Positions 45,986-55,702 of a DNA stretch of 64,000 bases are shown one piece after another. The stretch's first letter is position 1, and every line of letters starts with the position of its first letter. Made by a program: the position numbers and the translations under genes. The stretch is taken from the NCBI GenBank assembly GCA_003225175.1, contig QIBA01000038.1, positions 1-64,000 of the forward strand. The letters are read 5' to 3'. The notes beneath the pieces were generated by a model. It saw only the letters and a program-made list of their open reading frames with translations, was not told the origin of the DNA and ran no database searches. The stretch is from Acidobacteriota bacterium. Lineage in GTDB: Bacteria; Acidobacteriota; Terriglobia; Terriglobales; Acidobacteriaceae.

Positions 45986-46134
45986 AGATGCTGGAGCTGG
46001 AACCTTGGAACAAGTTGCGTTTCTTCCCTGAAGCCATGCCCCTTCAAAACGCTTTTCTGTAAGCGAATTTGTACAACAGACGCAGTCCACGGCAGCGGAT
46101 GTCTCTACCCTGCACATTCGGGGAGCGAAGTCTC

Positions 46135-46716
46135 CTACATGAACAATTCGCGCGTCGTGTTTGCGATCGGATGCTGCATTACGTCGAGCTCGTTTTTCAC
46201 CATATTGAGCCCGCAGACGCAATCTTCGAAGCGCTCGGCGAGTTTGCCGAATAGCGGCGCAGCCCCGGCGTATTCGTAAAGATCAAACTTGGAGACAATG
46301 TAGTAGCTCTCTTTGCCTGCCTTAATGAAGTCAATCAGGCTGTCGAGGCGCTGACGGCGCAGTCGCGTCGAGTTCAGGCTGTCGGGAAACATGCCGGCAA
46401 AGAATAGGGTGTAGTCGCCGATGTGTTTGCGAATTTCGCGCTCACGGTCAAAGGAAGGAGCAGAGCCAAAAATGGGATCTGACTCGAGGAGCATCTCGCC
46501 AACGTCCGCCAGCGGACGTCCGGCAGCATTGCGGATTTTGTACAGCTCCTCAGACTGGCAGAAATTTGCCAGCATCTCTGAGATGTAGTGGGTTAAGCCG
46601 GCATCTCGAAGTCCGATCGTCGAGGCAAACGTCTCGGTGATCAGACCGCCAAAGAAGTCCTGCAACAGCTTCGATCCTGAGTTCACCTGCACTCCTCCCC
46701 ACGATCCGCTGCTCAC
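46135..46716 (-). CDS. Conserved-looking hypothetical protein
   Basis: A 193-residue soluble protein, largely helical and without a signal peptide or membrane segment. It contains an Asp-Arg-Glu-Arg-Glu cluster near residue 90, a Gly-Asp-Tyr-Thr-Leu-Phe-Phe segment near 100, and a C-terminal half rich in Leu/Ile/Tyr/Phe. The 214-base gap to ridA includes nothing notable. I do not recognise the domain. Coding is supported by length, codon pattern and a clean end. The function is unknown. Confidence 0.7.
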   Translation of the reverse strand: MSSGSWGGVQVNSGSKLLQDFFGGLITETFASTIGLRDAGLTHYISEMLANFCQSEELYKIRNAAGRPLADVGEMLLESDPIFGSAPSFDREREIRKHIGDYTLFFAGMFPDSLNSTRLRRQRLDSLIDFIKAGKESYYIVSKFDLYEYAGAAPLFGKLAERFEDCVCGLNMVKNELDVMQHPIANTTRELFM

Positions 46717-46930
46717 TTTCAGTACGCGTTCGCGGCTACAGTTGGACGGCTGTAAAGGAAGTACTGTTTATAAGAACACTACTTACAACGACAGGTTTCC
46801 TTGTGCAACTGCAAATCGTGCAGGTACCAAAGTTTGTTAGCAGTCCCACATCGAGAGTGCGAATCAGCGAACTGCTAGAGCGAATGTGAGTTGCGGGCGC
46901 GCGAGCGTTTAGAATGGCGTGCCACCGACA

Positions 46931-47338
46931 ATGTCACGCACTAATTACTCAAGTGGTACACCTTGGGAGCCGGTCATCGGCTATTCGCGCGCAGTGAAAG
47001 TTGGCCGGCAGATCTGGCTTTCCGGAACTACTGCAACAAACGAAGCCGGAGAGATCGTTGGACTGGGCGATGCGCCTGCTCAAGCTCGCCAGACGATTCG
47101 CAATATCGAGCGCGCGCTGCAAAAGGCAGGAGCCTCGCTCAAACACGTCGTGCGCACGCGCATGTTCGTCGTTCGTCATGAAGATGCCGAAGCAGTAACG
47201 CTCGTACACGGCGAATTCTTCGCAGACATTCGACCGGCTACATCTCTGCTCGTTATTAAAGCGCTGCTCGATCCCCGCATGCTGGTTGAGATCGAAGCGG
47301 AAGCCATACTTCCCGAATATTCGGAGGCAAAAGGATGA
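46931..47338 (+). CDS. RidA family imine/enamine deaminase
   Basis: A 135-residue YjgF/YER057c/UK114 protein. It has the usual beta-rich start, Leu-Ser-Gly-Thr-Thr near residue 32, the helix with Gln-Thr-Ile-Arg-Asn-Ile near 58-63, and the substrate-site Arg-Thr-Arg-Met-Phe-Val near 80. The end motif is Val-Glu-Ile-Glu-Ala-Glu-Ala. It hydrolyses reactive 2-aminoacrylate-type imines in the cytoplasm. Its TGA overlaps the amidohydrolase ATG (ATGA), so the two are co-translated and perhaps act in one degradative route. Confidence 0.9.
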   Translation: MSRTNYSSGTPWEPVIGYSRAVKVGRQIWLSGTTATNEAGEIVGLGDAPAQARQTIRNIERALQKAGASLKHVVRTRMFVVRHEDAEAVTLVHGEFFADIRPATSLLVIKALLDPRMLVEIEAEAILPEYSEAKG

Positions 47339-48678
47339 AATGTCTGCAAGCGCTGTTCTTGCTAATAGCAGTTGCAGGTATCGCTCAAACCGCTCCCACA
47401 ACAACCGGCACGATGGGAACGCACGCCACGTCGGAAGCTAAGACCATCGTCATACGCGCCGGCACACTGATCGATGGGACCAGCGCACAACCGAAACGGA
47501 ACCAGGTAATCATCGTTCGCGGCAATCGCATCGTCAGCGTCGGCGATGGCACTTCAGCGCAAGCTCCGGCGGACGCGCAGACGATCGATCTGAGTCGGGC
47601 AACCGTCCTTCCCGGATTGATCGACACCCACACGCATATCTTCCTGCAAGGCGAGGATCCGGCCGAAGGCGGATATGACATCCAGTTGCTGAAGTATCCA
47701 GCGTCTTTTCGTGCAGCTCGCGCGACGATGTCTTGTAGACGCGCGCTCGAGCAAGGCTTCACCACTCTGCGCGACCTTGAAACCGAAGGCGCAGGCTACG
47801 GCGATGTTGGGATCAAGGAAGCTATCGAGGGCGGATACATTCCCGGTCCGCGCCTGTTCGTGGTCACCCGCGCGATCTCAACGACTGGAGGATATCCGCT
47901 GGAGGGCTATGCGCCGGAGATCAACGTTCCCAAAGGCGCACAGTTGATCGACGGTCCAGTGGAAGCCCGCAAAGCCGCGCGCGAGCAACTCGACAACGGA
48001 GCGGACTGGATCAAGGTCTACATGACGCATCGCTCCTGGCTCGACGACAAAGGCAACCTCGTCTCGCAACCCACTCTGACACTGGATGAGATAAAGGCGA
48101 TCGTCGATGAAACTCACGGCTGGCATAAAAAGGTCGCATGCCACGCCTACAACGGCATTGGACTGCAGCGCGCTCTTGATGGCGGATGCGATTCCATCGA
48201 GCATGGTCTCGAAATCAGCGACGCGCAGATCGCGCAAATGGTGAAGCAGGGAACATGGTATGTGCCGACGATGTCGGTCTACTACTCCCATTGGGCTCCG
48301 GAAAACACCGATGATGGACGCCGCGATCGCAAGCGCGCCGCCGTCCACGGCACCTCCTTCAACAAAGCCTTGAAAGCCGGAGTGAAGATGGCTTTCGGCA
48401 CCGACGCCGGCGGATTCTCCTGGAACCAGCCCATCGCAGAGGAGTTCGCCCGCGAAGTGGAGTTCGGCATGACTCCAATGCAGGCCATTCAAAGCGCCAC
48501 CTCGCGCGCCGCCGAGTTGCTCGACAAACAAGGCAAGCTTGGAGTGATTGCACCCGGCGCGTACGCAGATGTAATCGCCGTGAATGAAGATCCTCTACGC
48601 GACGTGAATGCACTGAAGAATGTCACCTTCGTCATGAAGGATGGAGAAGTGTACAAGCCGACGCCGACGAGTCGGTGA
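47335..48678 (+). CDS. Exported metal-dependent amidohydrolase
   Basis: A 447-residue amidohydrolase-superfamily enzyme of the imidazolonepropionase/prolidase-like group. A signal peptide (about 1-20) precedes the TIM barrel. Metal ligands visible are the His-x-His in Asp-Thr-His-Thr-His (about 98-100), Lys in Trp-Ile-Lys-Val-Tyr (carboxylated Lys), His in Ala-Cys-His-Ala-Tyr, His in Ile-Glu-His-Gly and Asp in Gly-Thr-Asp-Ala-Gly. Relatives cleave Xaa-Pro dipeptides or other amides in the periplasm. Coupled to ridA by a 4-base overlap. Confidence 0.88.
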   Translation: MKCLQALFLLIAVAGIAQTAPTTTGTMGTHATSEAKTIVIRAGTLIDGTSAQPKRNQVIIVRGNRIVSVGDGTSAQAPADAQTIDLSRATVLPGLIDTHTHIFLQGEDPAEGGYDIQLLKYPASFRAARATMSCRRALEQGFTTLRDLETEGAGYGDVGIKEAIEGGYIPGPRLFVVTRAISTTGGYPLEGYAPEINVPKGAQLIDGPVEARKAAREQLDNGADWIKVYMTHRSWLDDKGNLVSQPTLTLDEIKAIVDETHGWHKKVACHAYNGIGLQRALDGGCDSIEHGLEISDAQIAQMVKQGTWYVPTMSVYYSHWAPENTDDGRRDRKRAAVHGTSFNKALKAGVKMAFGTDAGGFSWNQPIAEEFAREVEFGMTPMQAIQSATSRAAELLDKQGKLGVIAPGAYADVIAVNEDPLRDVNALKNVTFVMKDGEVYKPTPTSR

Positions 48679-48731
48679 TAGATTTCCAGACAAGGTGATG
48701 CAAACGGTTCTTAGATAACGTAGTGAGCTTT

Positions 48732-48893
48732 AGGGAAGGCACCGGCTTCAGCCGTGCCGTAAATGGTCGAGTCGCACTGGGCTGTAGCCCTGCGGTCGGT
48801 GGAGTGTACGAGCAACTCTGACCCCAGCGGCTAAAACCAACAGACGTTCCGAGTTTGTTCGGCCCGGCTGAAGCCGCTGCCCCTCCCTACGCC
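48732..48893. repeat. Inverted repeat (GGCTTCAGCCG family)
   Basis: The left arm AAGGCACCGGCTTCAGCCGTGCCG and the right arm CGGCCCGGCTGAAGCCGCTGCCCCTCCCT are imperfect inverted copies about 105 bases apart. It fills most of the gap between the amidohydrolase and ddl. Confidence 0.7.
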
Positions 48894-48933
48894 ATTGCTA
48901 CTTACAAAGCTTCGAAACCGTATTCCCCATTAC

Positions 48934-50136
48934 ATGTCCGCCTCCAAAAAACTTCGCGTAGGCGTGCTCTTCGGTGGTCGTAGCGGAGAGCACGAGGTCT
49001 CGCTGCTCTCAGCAGCGTCGGTGCTGAAGGCAATTGATCGCAATAAGTATGACGTGGTTCCCATCGGCATTAATAAAGAAGGTCGCTGGCTAACCTCCGG
49101 CGAATCGCAGAAGTTGCTGGGCGGCGACGGATCGCAAGGCAATCCACGGCATCTTCGCGCTGGCGATCCTGAAGACACGGTGGGAGCGGCTGTGCTTGCG
49201 CGCGGCGATGCCGTCATCGTACCTCCGGAGCCGAGGGGACAGCATCACTCGCTGATTCCATTCGAAAGCGGATCCGCGCCGGAAGTTCGCCAAGCACACC
49301 AGGCAATTGATGTCGATGTGATCTTCCCCGTGCTTCATGGAACCTTCGGAGAAGACGGGACTATTCAAGGCCTTCTCGAACTCGCCGGAATTCCTTACGT
49401 CGGCGCAGGAGTGCTCGGCTCCGCTGCCGGCATGGATAAAGATGTGATGAAGCGTCTCTTCGCCGTCGCGGGCCTGCCGATGGTGAAGCATGTAACCGTA
49501 CTCCGCAGCCAATGGCAGACAGAGCCCAAGAAGGTTACAAAAGAGGTTGAGTCCAAGCTGAAATATCCCGTCTTCGTGAAGCCCGCGAACCTCGGCTCGT
49601 CAGTCGGCATTTCCAAGGCGCATGACCGCAAGGAACTCGGCCCAGCCATGAATCTGGCCGCCAGCTATGATCGCAAGATCATCATCGAGCAAGGCGTTGG
49701 AGGGAAGAAGAAGAAAGCCCGCGAGATCGAGTGTTCCGTATTGGGAAACGATGATCCGCAGGCCAGCGTTGCCGGGGAGATCGTCCCAGTGAAGGAGTTT
49801 TACGATTACGCAGCCAAATATCTCGACGAGGGCTCGGAGCTGCTGATACCGGCCCAGCTGTCGAAGAAGCTTAGTAAGGAAGTGCGGGAGATGGCGATTG
49901 CTGCGTTTAAAGCCATCGATTGCGCGGGACTGGCCCGCGTCGATTTCCTGCTCGATCCGACCAGCGAAAAGCTCTACCTGAACGAGATCAACACTATGCC
50001 TGGCTTTACCGCGATCAGCATGTATCCAAAACTGTGGGCAGCGACGGGATTGGAGTATCCCAGGCTGATCGATCGCTTGATCGCGTTGGCACTAGAGCGC
50101 CACGCGGAAAAGAGCAAGAACACGTATAGCCGGTAA
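48934..50136 (+). CDS. ddl: D-alanine--D-alanine ligase
   Basis: A 400-residue ATP-grasp ligase that joins two D-alanines for peptidoglycan. Visible are the [11 protein letters not shown] N-terminal motif, the His-Gly-Thr-Phe-Gly-Glu-Asp-Gly region near 140, the [10 protein letters not shown] ATP loop, and Asn-Glu-Ile-Asn-Thr-Met-Pro-Gly-Phe near 350. It is longer than E. coli Ddl (306), with an insert between residues 55 and 120. ATG 48934 was chosen; a TTG at 48895 would extend it. Confidence 0.94.
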   Translation: MSASKKLRVGVLFGGRSGEHEVSLLSAASVLKAIDRNKYDVVPIGINKEGRWLTSGESQKLLGGDGSQGNPRHLRAGDPEDTVGAAVLARGDAVIVPPEPRGQHHSLIPFESGSAPEVRQAHQAIDVDVIFPVLHGTFGEDGTIQGLLELAGIPYVGAGVLGSAAGMDKDVMKRLFAVAGLPMVKHVTVLRSQWQTEPKKVTKEVESKLKYPVFVKPANLGSSVGISKAHDRKELGPAMNLAASYDRKIIIEQGVGGKKKKAREIECSVLGNDDPQASVAGEIVPVKEFYDYAAKYLDEGSELLIPAQLSKKLSKEVREMAIAAFKAIDCAGLARVDFLLDPTSEKLYLNEINTMPGFTAISMYPKLWAATGLEYPRLIDRLIALALERHAEKSKNTYSR

Positions 50137-50159
50137 TTCGATCTTAGAGATGATTTGAT

Positions 50160-50305
50160 TACGTGGTTCCAGCCCTCGGCCGGTACAGAGCGTGCGATTC
50201 CCATTGCGATTGCGTTCACTATTCAGACTGAAATTTTAACTTCGAATCCACAAAATCAACTGCAAAGAGCCTGGCCGAGGGCGGCCGGAACCACGCACAC
50301 AAAAT
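50160..50305. repeat. REP pair of the GGCCGAGGGCGGCCGG family
   Basis: GTGGTTCCAGCCCTCGGCCGG (from about 50162) and GGCCGAGGGCGGCCGGAACCAC (50275-50296) form inverted arms around ~85 bases. The arms match the REP units surrounding the RAYT at 61393-61881. Confidence 0.75.
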
Positions 50306-50336
50306 CGGCAGAACGTGAATCCCAGGTTGGGACAAA

Positions 50337-50984
50337 TCAAACATTCTTCTTCCCCGAGACGAACGCATTCCCGGCAATCAGATATCTCAACGGCATCTCG
50401 TGTGATTTGGTGATGCCGATGCGCAACGTCTCGCGAATCTGGCCCACGCGCCAACCATCATCCAAAATCTTTAGAGGCGAATCGCCCGTATAGAGCCTTT
50501 GACCGTTCAATTTTGGGCGCGTGATCTCTAATGCCTGGCATACCCGCCCGGGACCGCTCGTCAACATTTTCAATCCCGAAATAGAACTCAATCGCTCTGG
50601 CGACAGTCCACGCGCTGCGGCCATTTCCTTCAGGCCTTCCACTGGTTCAAGAGCCCGCAGCAGCACACACCCTGCCTGTCCTTCAGGCATACAGGAAAAA
50701 TTCAGGCAATAGTGCACACCGTATATGAAATAGACATAAGCATGACCGGGAGCACCAAAGAGCACCTGGTTCCGCTCGGTTTGGCCCGCAGCCGAGTGTG
50801 CAGCGAGATCGCCTTCCCCGAGATAGACCTCAACTTCAACAATCCGCCCCGAGAGTCTCTTCCGTGCACGACCGGACAATGTACGGACGAGAATTTTGCC
50901 CAGCAACTCTCGTGCTACGATTCGTGGGTCACGCGCATAGAACTTCTGCGGTAGAACAACGCCGCGTTCGCTGCTGGCTGCCAT
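50337..50984 (-). CDS. 3-methyladenine DNA glycosylase (AAG/Mpg family)
   Basis: A 215-residue alkyladenine-DNA glycosylase. It has Leu-Leu-Gly-Lys at the start of the fold, Arg-Ile-Val-Glu-Val-Glu-Val-Tyr near 46 (catalytic Glu region), His-Ala-Tyr-Val-Tyr-Phe-Ile-Tyr-Gly near 80 and Leu-Leu-Arg-Ala-Leu-Glu-Pro near 110, all typical of the Mpg family that removes alkylated purines. Flanked by a REP pair. Monocistronic. Confidence 0.92.
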   Translation of the reverse strand: MAASSERGVVLPQKFYARDPRIVARELLGKILVRTLSGRARKRLSGRIVEVEVYLGEGDLAAHSAAGQTERNQVLFGAPGHAYVYFIYGVHYCLNFSCMPEGQAGCVLLRALEPVEGLKEMAAARGLSPERLSSISGLKMLTSGPGRVCQALEITRPKLNGQRLYTGDSPLKILDDGWRVGQIRETLRIGITKSHEMPLRYLIAGNAFVSGKKNV

Positions 50985-51079
50985 TTACGCTTTAGATTAC
51001 CTGCAACCATTCACGGCAGTATTCGGCTCACAATTAGGGTGACCAGCCACTCGCGTCGATGACGATCTCAGGAGGGGAG

Positions 51080-51637
51080 ATGAAAGGCAAAATCGCTTTG
51101 AATCTTGCAACTGTATTTGCGTTCGCGATGTCGCTGAGCGCCACCACACTTCCGGCCGGCACAAACGTAACTGTGCGCACCGGAGCTACTCTGTCCTCTA
51201 AAAGCGCGAGGGCAGGCAAGACGATTCCCTGTTCCGTCGCGCGGGATGTTGTCTTGCACGGAAAAAAGTTAGCCAAAGTTGGCGATCCCGCGAAGTGCCG
51301 GGTCACCGGCGTTAAGCATAGCGGACGGCTGCATGCTCCCGGCTTGCTCTCGATACGCCTTGCCGAAGTGAACGGACAGGCCGTAGCCACTGGGTCACAC
51401 ACTTTTAAAGGCAAGGGCCACACCAAGAGCAACGTCACCAAGATCGGCGGCGGAGCCGCGGCTGGTGCGTTGATCGGAGGTCTCGCTGGTGGGGGCAAGG
51501 GAGCGCTGATTGGAACCGCTGCGGGCGGTGCCGCTGGCACCGGAGTCGCAGCAACTACCGGCAAGGAAGAAGTTGTAGTCCCGGCCGAGACCGCAATGAC
51601 GTTCACAATTCACGGCGCTACGAAGCAAAATCGGTAG
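51080..51637 (+). CDS. Exported glycine-zipper protein
   Basis: A 185-residue protein with a signal peptide (about 1-21), a small beta-rich domain (25-115) and a strong glycine-zipper hydrophobic hairpin (about 122-158, repeated Gly-Gly-Ala-Ala-x-Gly). It ends in a short beta tail. ATG 51080 has AGGAGGGGAG immediately upstream. Glycine zippers of this kind occur in outer-membrane or periplasmic proteins of the OmpA/SlyB sort. The exact family is not recognised. A terminator follows. Confidence 0.75.
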   Translation: MKGKIALNLATVFAFAMSLSATTLPAGTNVTVRTGATLSSKSARAGKTIPCSVARDVVLHGKKLAKVGDPAKCRVTGVKHSGRLHAPGLLSIRLAEVNGQAVATGSHTFKGKGHTKSNVTKIGGGAAAGALIGGLAGGGKGALIGTAAGGAAGTGVAATTGKEEVVVPAETAMTFTIHGATKQNR

Positions 51638-51656
51638 ATTGGAAGTGCGTTCAGAG

Positions 51657-51685
51657 TGCCCGGCTTTGGCCGGGCATTCTATTTT
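51657..51685 (+). terminator. Intrinsic terminator after the glycine-zipper gene
   Basis: GCCCGGC-TTTG-GCCGGGC followed by ATTCTATTTT. It lies 21 bases beyond the stop and isolates the pyr operon downstream. Confidence 0.75.
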
Positions 51686-51773
51686 CTGGCTCGAGGTTGA
51701 TCCTCGGACTGCGACTTTACGTTGAATTTTTCGCGAGTTGCTGAATTAGTTTTTCGCATCCTACGCTGCCATC

Positions 51774-51803
51774 TTGCCACGATTCGTACTTAGCTCGTAT
51801 TAT
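51774..51803 (+). promoter_or_regulatory. Likely sigma-70 promoter of the pyr operon
   Basis: TTGCCA (51774-51779), 18 bases, then TATTAT (51798-51803). Transcription would begin near 51810, leaving a leader of only about 20 nt before the pyrR ATG at 51830. Confidence 0.45.
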
Positions 51804-51829
51804 CGTCAGTCCGCCCTTCCATCTCAGTC

Positions 51830-52408
51830 ATGAACACCCAAAGCACAAAGCCACAGATCGTTCTGCGCGAAAAAACGCGCCTGATGTCGGCCTCGGAGAT
51901 CGAGCGTACGCTGGTTCGTCTGGCGCATGAGATCGTCGAGAAGAACAATGGTGTGGAGCGACTCGGTTTTGTCGGCATCAAACGCCGGGGAGTTCCGCTG
52001 GCCAAGCGGTTAGCCGGGCTGGTCAGCAAGATTGAGAAGTCGCCGATCGACGTGGGCACACTCGATATCAATCTGTATCGTGACGATCTCTCGACCACTG
52101 GGCCAAAGCCGATCGTGAACAAAATGGACATCGGCTTCGACGTCACTGATAAAAACATCATCCTGGTGGATGATGTCCTGTACACCGGCAGAACCATCCG
52201 CGCAGCGCTCGACGCTTTATTCGACCATGGACGTCCCAGCCGCGTGCAATTGCTGGTGCTGATCGATCGCGGACATCGCGAACTTCCTATCGAAGCCGCC
52301 TTCATCGGGCGCACCGTGCAGACCACGCAAAACGAGATCATCGAAGTAAAACTGCAAGAGACCGATCCCAGCGAACAAGTGCTCCTGGTGGAGAAGGTAT
52401 TGGCATGA
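51830..52408 (+). CDS. pyrR: PyrR bifunctional regulator / uracil phosphoribosyltransferase
   Basis: A 192-residue PRTase-fold protein. The PRPP-binding loop Val-Asp-Asp-Val-Leu-Tyr-Thr-Gly-Arg-Thr-Ile-Arg (about residues 112-123) and the Gly-Ile-Lys-Arg-Arg-Gly near 46 are PyrR features. In Bacillus PyrR binds pyr mRNA in response to UMP. It is also a UPRTase. It is followed by pyrB and pyrC with 4-base overlaps, so it is the first gene of a pyrimidine operon. The short leader leaves no room for an attenuator ahead of pyrR itself. Confidence 0.92.
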   Translation: MNTQSTKPQIVLREKTRLMSASEIERTLVRLAHEIVEKNNGVERLGFVGIKRRGVPLAKRLAGLVSKIEKSPIDVGTLDINLYRDDLSTTGPKPIVNKMDIGFDVTDKNIILVDDVLYTGRTIRAALDALFDHGRPSRVQLLVLIDRGHRELPIEAAFIGRTVQTTQNEIIEVKLQETDPSEQVLLVEKVLA

Positions 52409-53397
52409 TCTCAGGGGAGAACCCCCGCAGCCGATCCCAAACATTCCGCCGCAGTATTCGTTCTGCTTCGCTCCGTAAGGAGCGCTTCTCCCATTCCGCG
52501 CGCTCGTTGCTCGACATCGAGTCACTCAGCGACAGCGATATTGACTCTCTTCTGAAGGAAGCCGGACGTTTCAAAGTGAGCCCGAAAAAGTCTCCTCTGG
52601 TGCGCCGCCATGTCGCGCTCCTCTTCTACGAGGCCAGCACCAGGACGCGCTGCTCATTCGAGCTTGCGGCGAAGTCATTGGGCGCATCCACTACGCTGGT
52701 GAGCACGACGGCATCCAGCATCGAAAAAGGTGAATCCCTCGTCGATACGGGTGCAACGTTAGCGGCGATGGGAGCCGAATGCATTGTGATCCGCCATCCT
52801 TCTTCGGGAGCGCCCCATGTGCTGGCTCGTCATCTTACGATCCCGATTGTGAACGCTGGGGACGGAATGCACGAACATCCGTCGCAAGCTCTGCTCGACT
52901 GCTTCACAATCTTGCAGCATCGTCGCTCGTTACAGGGCCTGGGGCTGCTGCTGGTGGGGGACATCTTTCATAGCCGTGTTGCCCGCTCCAATGCGTTGCT
53001 GCTGACCAGACTCGGAGCGCAAGTCACATTTTGCGGGCCTCCGGCTCTCTTGCCCGATGTCGCGGAAACTATCGCTCCAAACGTGCGCATCACGCGAGAT
53101 TTTGACGCCGCTCTGCCAACTGCTGATGTGATCATGATGTTGCGAGTTCAGAAGGAGCGATTGGCGGGCCTGCAACTCTCGGTTGACGATTACATTCGCG
53201 ACTATCAGTTAACCTCGGAACGCCTGACACTGGCGCCAGCTGACGCGCTGGTAATGCATCCTGGACCAATGGTTCGCGGTATGGAGCTCACCAGTGAAGT
53301 CGCCGACAGTGCCCGCTCCCTCGTACTCGAGCAGGTACGCAACGGAGTTGCCGTGCGCCGCGCCATTCTGTTGCGAGCGCTTGGAGGACACGCTTGA
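52405..53397 (+). CDS. pyrB: Aspartate carbamoyltransferase catalytic subunit
   Basis: A 330-residue carbamoyltransferase carrying out the committed step of pyrimidine synthesis. It has Ser-Thr-Arg-Thr-Arg (carbamoyl-phosphate loop, near 78), His-Pro-Ser-Gln-Ala-Leu-Leu-Asp near 158 and Met-His-Pro-Gly-Pro near 284. The ATG overlaps the pyrR stop. An N-terminal Arg/Ser-rich extension of about 25 residues precedes the core and may include the wrong start. No pyrI is seen. Confidence 0.93.
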   Translation: MISGENPRSRSQTFRRSIRSASLRKERFSHSARSLLDIESLSDSDIDSLLKEAGRFKVSPKKSPLVRRHVALLFYEASTRTRCSFELAAKSLGASTTLVSTTASSIEKGESLVDTGATLAAMGAECIVIRHPSSGAPHVLARHLTIPIVNAGDGMHEHPSQALLDCFTILQHRRSLQGLGLLLVGDIFHSRVARSNALLLTRLGAQVTFCGPPALLPDVAETIAPNVRITRDFDAALPTADVIMMLRVQKERLAGLQLSVDDYIRDYQLTSERLTLAPADALVMHPGPMVRGMELTSEVADSARSLVLEQVRNGVAVRRAILLRALGGHA

Positions 53398-54689
53398 GCC
53401 GCAAGCTAAGCTACATAAGTACGCGCGCCTTACTGATCAGCGGCGGCTCTCTCATTACGGAGAGTGGGGAGGTGCAAAAAGGTGACCTACTGATTGAAAA
53501 CGGGCGCATCGCCGCAATCGATCAGATCGGCAAGATTCCTGAGCGCGGTCAAACCGTGCTCGAAGCGCGTGGATTGATCGTGTCACCGGGATTCATCGAT
53601 CTGCACGTACATTTACGCGAGCCTGGGCAGAGCCATAAAGAGACAATCGCGACCGGGACAGCCGCCGCAGCGGTTGGTGGTTTCACTACAGTCTGCCCCA
53701 TGCCGAACACTACGCCCGTGAATGACTCGCCCGAGATTACGCGTTGGATGCAGCAGCCCCAGCGCAGAGCAGCGGCCAAAGTTCATCCCATCGCTGCCGC
53801 CACCATCAGCAGCAATGGTGAACGACTGACGGACTTCAAAGCATTGGTGGAAGCTGGCGCAGTGGCCGTGACCGATGATGGCCGTCCCATTTTGGGAGAT
53901 AGTATCATGCGAGAGGCATTGCAGGCCGCCCGCGAGCTCGGGATTCCAGTGATTCAGCATGCTGAAGACACGCGCATGAGCCAGGGCTGTACTATGCACG
54001 AAGGTCCAACTTCCTTCCGACTTGGTCTGCGAGGCGTGAAGGCGGAGGCTGAGGCCTCGATCGTCGCGCGCGATATTGAACTCGCAGCCGAGACCAAGGC
54101 GCGTCTTCATGTGGCCCACTTATCCACTGATGCAGCGCTTAAACAGGTTCGCCAAGCTCGAGAGCAGGGAGTGCAGGTGACCTGTGAAGTTACGCCACAT
54201 CATCTCCTGCTCACTGACGAAGAGGTCGGTGACTACGACACCAACTGCAAGATGAACCCACCGCTCCGCGCCGAATCCGATCGACAGGCAATGTGGGATG
54301 GCCTTCGCGACGGCAGCATCGATTGCATTGCCACTGATCACGCTCCCCATGCCGCTCACGAAAAAGATCAGGAGTTCGAACGCGCGCCATTTGGCGTCAC
54401 CGGACTTGAAACTGCGCTGCCGATCGCGCTAATGGTTGCAGCGGGCGATCCGCAACTCGTGGTACGTTGGCTCTCCTGCAATCCTGCCAGCGTGATGGGC
54501 TGGAAAGATGCCGGAGTGCTTCGCGTCGGCGCTTCCGCCGACATAACCATATTCGATCCCGCAGAAGAATGGACATTCACCGCGAGCGAGTCCAAATCAA
54601 AATCGAAGAACTCCCCATTCATCGGCAAACGTTTGCGGGGACGTGTGCAATACACGATTGTGGATGGATGCGTTATGTGGTCGTTGTGA
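53394..54689 (+). CDS. pyrC: Dihydroorotase
   Basis: A 431-residue type I dihydroorotase of the amidohydrolase superfamily, cyclising carbamoyl-aspartate. Zinc ligands sit in Asp-Leu-His-Val-His-Leu-Arg-Glu-Pro-Gly (His pair near 68-70). Thr-Asp-Asp-Gly-Arg-Pro lies near 162, and the C-terminal Thr-Asp-His-Ala-Pro-His motif follows. The TTG start at 53394 overlaps the pyrB stop (TTGA). No carbamoyl-phosphate synthase lies downstream in this window; the operon ends here. Confidence 0.93.
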   Translation: MSRKLSYISTRALLISGGSLITESGEVQKGDLLIENGRIAAIDQIGKIPERGQTVLEARGLIVSPGFIDLHVHLREPGQSHKETIATGTAAAAVGGFTTVCPMPNTTPVNDSPEITRWMQQPQRRAAAKVHPIAAATISSNGERLTDFKALVEAGAVAVTDDGRPILGDSIMREALQAARELGIPVIQHAEDTRMSQGCTMHEGPTSFRLGLRGVKAEAEASIVARDIELAAETKARLHVAHLSTDAALKQVRQAREQGVQVTCEVTPHHLLLTDEEVGDYDTNCKMNPPLRAESDRQAMWDGLRDGSIDCIATDHAPHAAHEKDQEFERAPFGVTGLETALPIALMVAAGDPQLVVRWLSCNPASVMGWKDAGVLRVGASADITIFDPAEEWTFTASESKSKSKNSPFIGKRLRGRVQYTIVDGCVMWSL

Positions 54690-55046
54690 GTGTGCTCTTA
54701 GTCCGAAGGAACCGCGATTGGATAGCGTTGATGACTTCGAGCCGCTTCAACGCAGAAAAAGTTAACACGATAGTGCACAACATCGTAGCAAGGAAGAAGG
54801 GTGCGAATGGAACGAGCAGCCAGTAAGCGGTTGTGCGGGCAGCAGAGTCAGGCGGTTCGTTTCCGTCATGGTTCGGTGCAGAAATCCCCTGTAATTTCCG
54901 TCAGAATTCTCTGGTGCTTCCAAAATCCCCAGTGTTCACGCGGGTTTCAGAATGAGAATTTTTTTGTACGGGAAGATTTCCCTCCGGTCTTCCCGGAGGC
55001 AGGGAAAAATTCTACTCGGGCATTCTGGCGCGGATTGGCCTAAAGA
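54690..55046. other. 357-bp intergenic region without a clear gene
   Basis: A short frame of about 50 codons from an ATG near 54668 overlaps the pyrC end and is unconvincing. A hairpin (TTTCCCTCCGG...CCGGAGGCAGGGAAA) lies at about 54978-55008, close to the Maf start. It may be a terminator-like or regulatory structure, but no T-run follows it. Confidence 0.4.
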
Positions 55047-55667
55047 ATGCTCATCCTTGCCTCAGCCTCGCCGCGCCGCGCGGAACTCCTGAGAAACGCC
55101 GGCATCTCCTTTTCAATACAACCGGCAAATGTTCACGAAGAGCGTCGGGCGGGAGAAACTCCCGAGGGGTGCGTGCGCAGGCTTGCGCGCGAGAAGGCCG
55201 AGGCCATTGCACGTGGAGTTGAGGATGATGCTGTAATTCTTGCTGCAGATACTGAAGTAGTCCTGGATTTGAAGACCGGAACTCCGCTGGGCAAACCAAG
55301 GGATTCACGCGACGCGGTCCAAATGTTGAAGACTCTGAGCGGCCGCAGCCATTACGTCATCACGGGCGTGTGCCTGGCGTGGAAAGAAAAGAACCACTGG
55401 CAATTCAAGGATTCTGCAGAAACAACTCTCGTCCAGATGCAGAAAATCAGTGATCAGGAGATCGAAGAATATGTCGCGAGTGGTGAACCCATGGATAAGG
55501 CGGGCGCATATGCGATCCAAGGCAAAGCTTCACGCTGGATTCCGCGTATCGAAGGCTGCTATTTCAATGTCGTGGGTTTGCCGGTACCGCTGATCTATTG
55601 CATGCTGCGGGAGAATGTTCCACAAGCGCTGGAGTTTAACCAGGTCTCCGGAGCCCGGTCACGATGA
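55047..55667 (+). CDS. maf: Maf family nucleoside triphosphate pyrophosphatase
   Basis: A 206-residue Maf/Ham1-type pyrophosphatase. The N-terminal Leu-Ala-Ser-Ala-Ser-Pro-Arg-Arg-Ala-Glu-Leu-Leu motif (residues 4-15), Ala-Asp-Thr-Glu-Val-Val near 68 and Lys-Ala-Gly-Ala-Tyr-Ala-Ile-Gln-Gly near 152 are diagnostic. It hydrolyses dTTP/UTP or modified NTPs, preventing misincorporation. It ends just before the convergent tatA. Confidence 0.92.
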   Translation: MLILASASPRRAELLRNAGISFSIQPANVHEERRAGETPEGCVRRLAREKAEAIARGVEDDAVILAADTEVVLDLKTGTPLGKPRDSRDAVQMLKTLSGRSHYVITGVCLAWKEKNHWQFKDSAETTLVQMQKISDQEIEEYVASGEPMDKAGAYAIQGKASRWIPRIEGCYFNVVGLPVPLIYCMLRENVPQALEFNQVSGARSR

Positions 55668-55702
55668 GCGCGGGAGTGGAGAACGAAGGCTACGGAAGGC
55701 GA

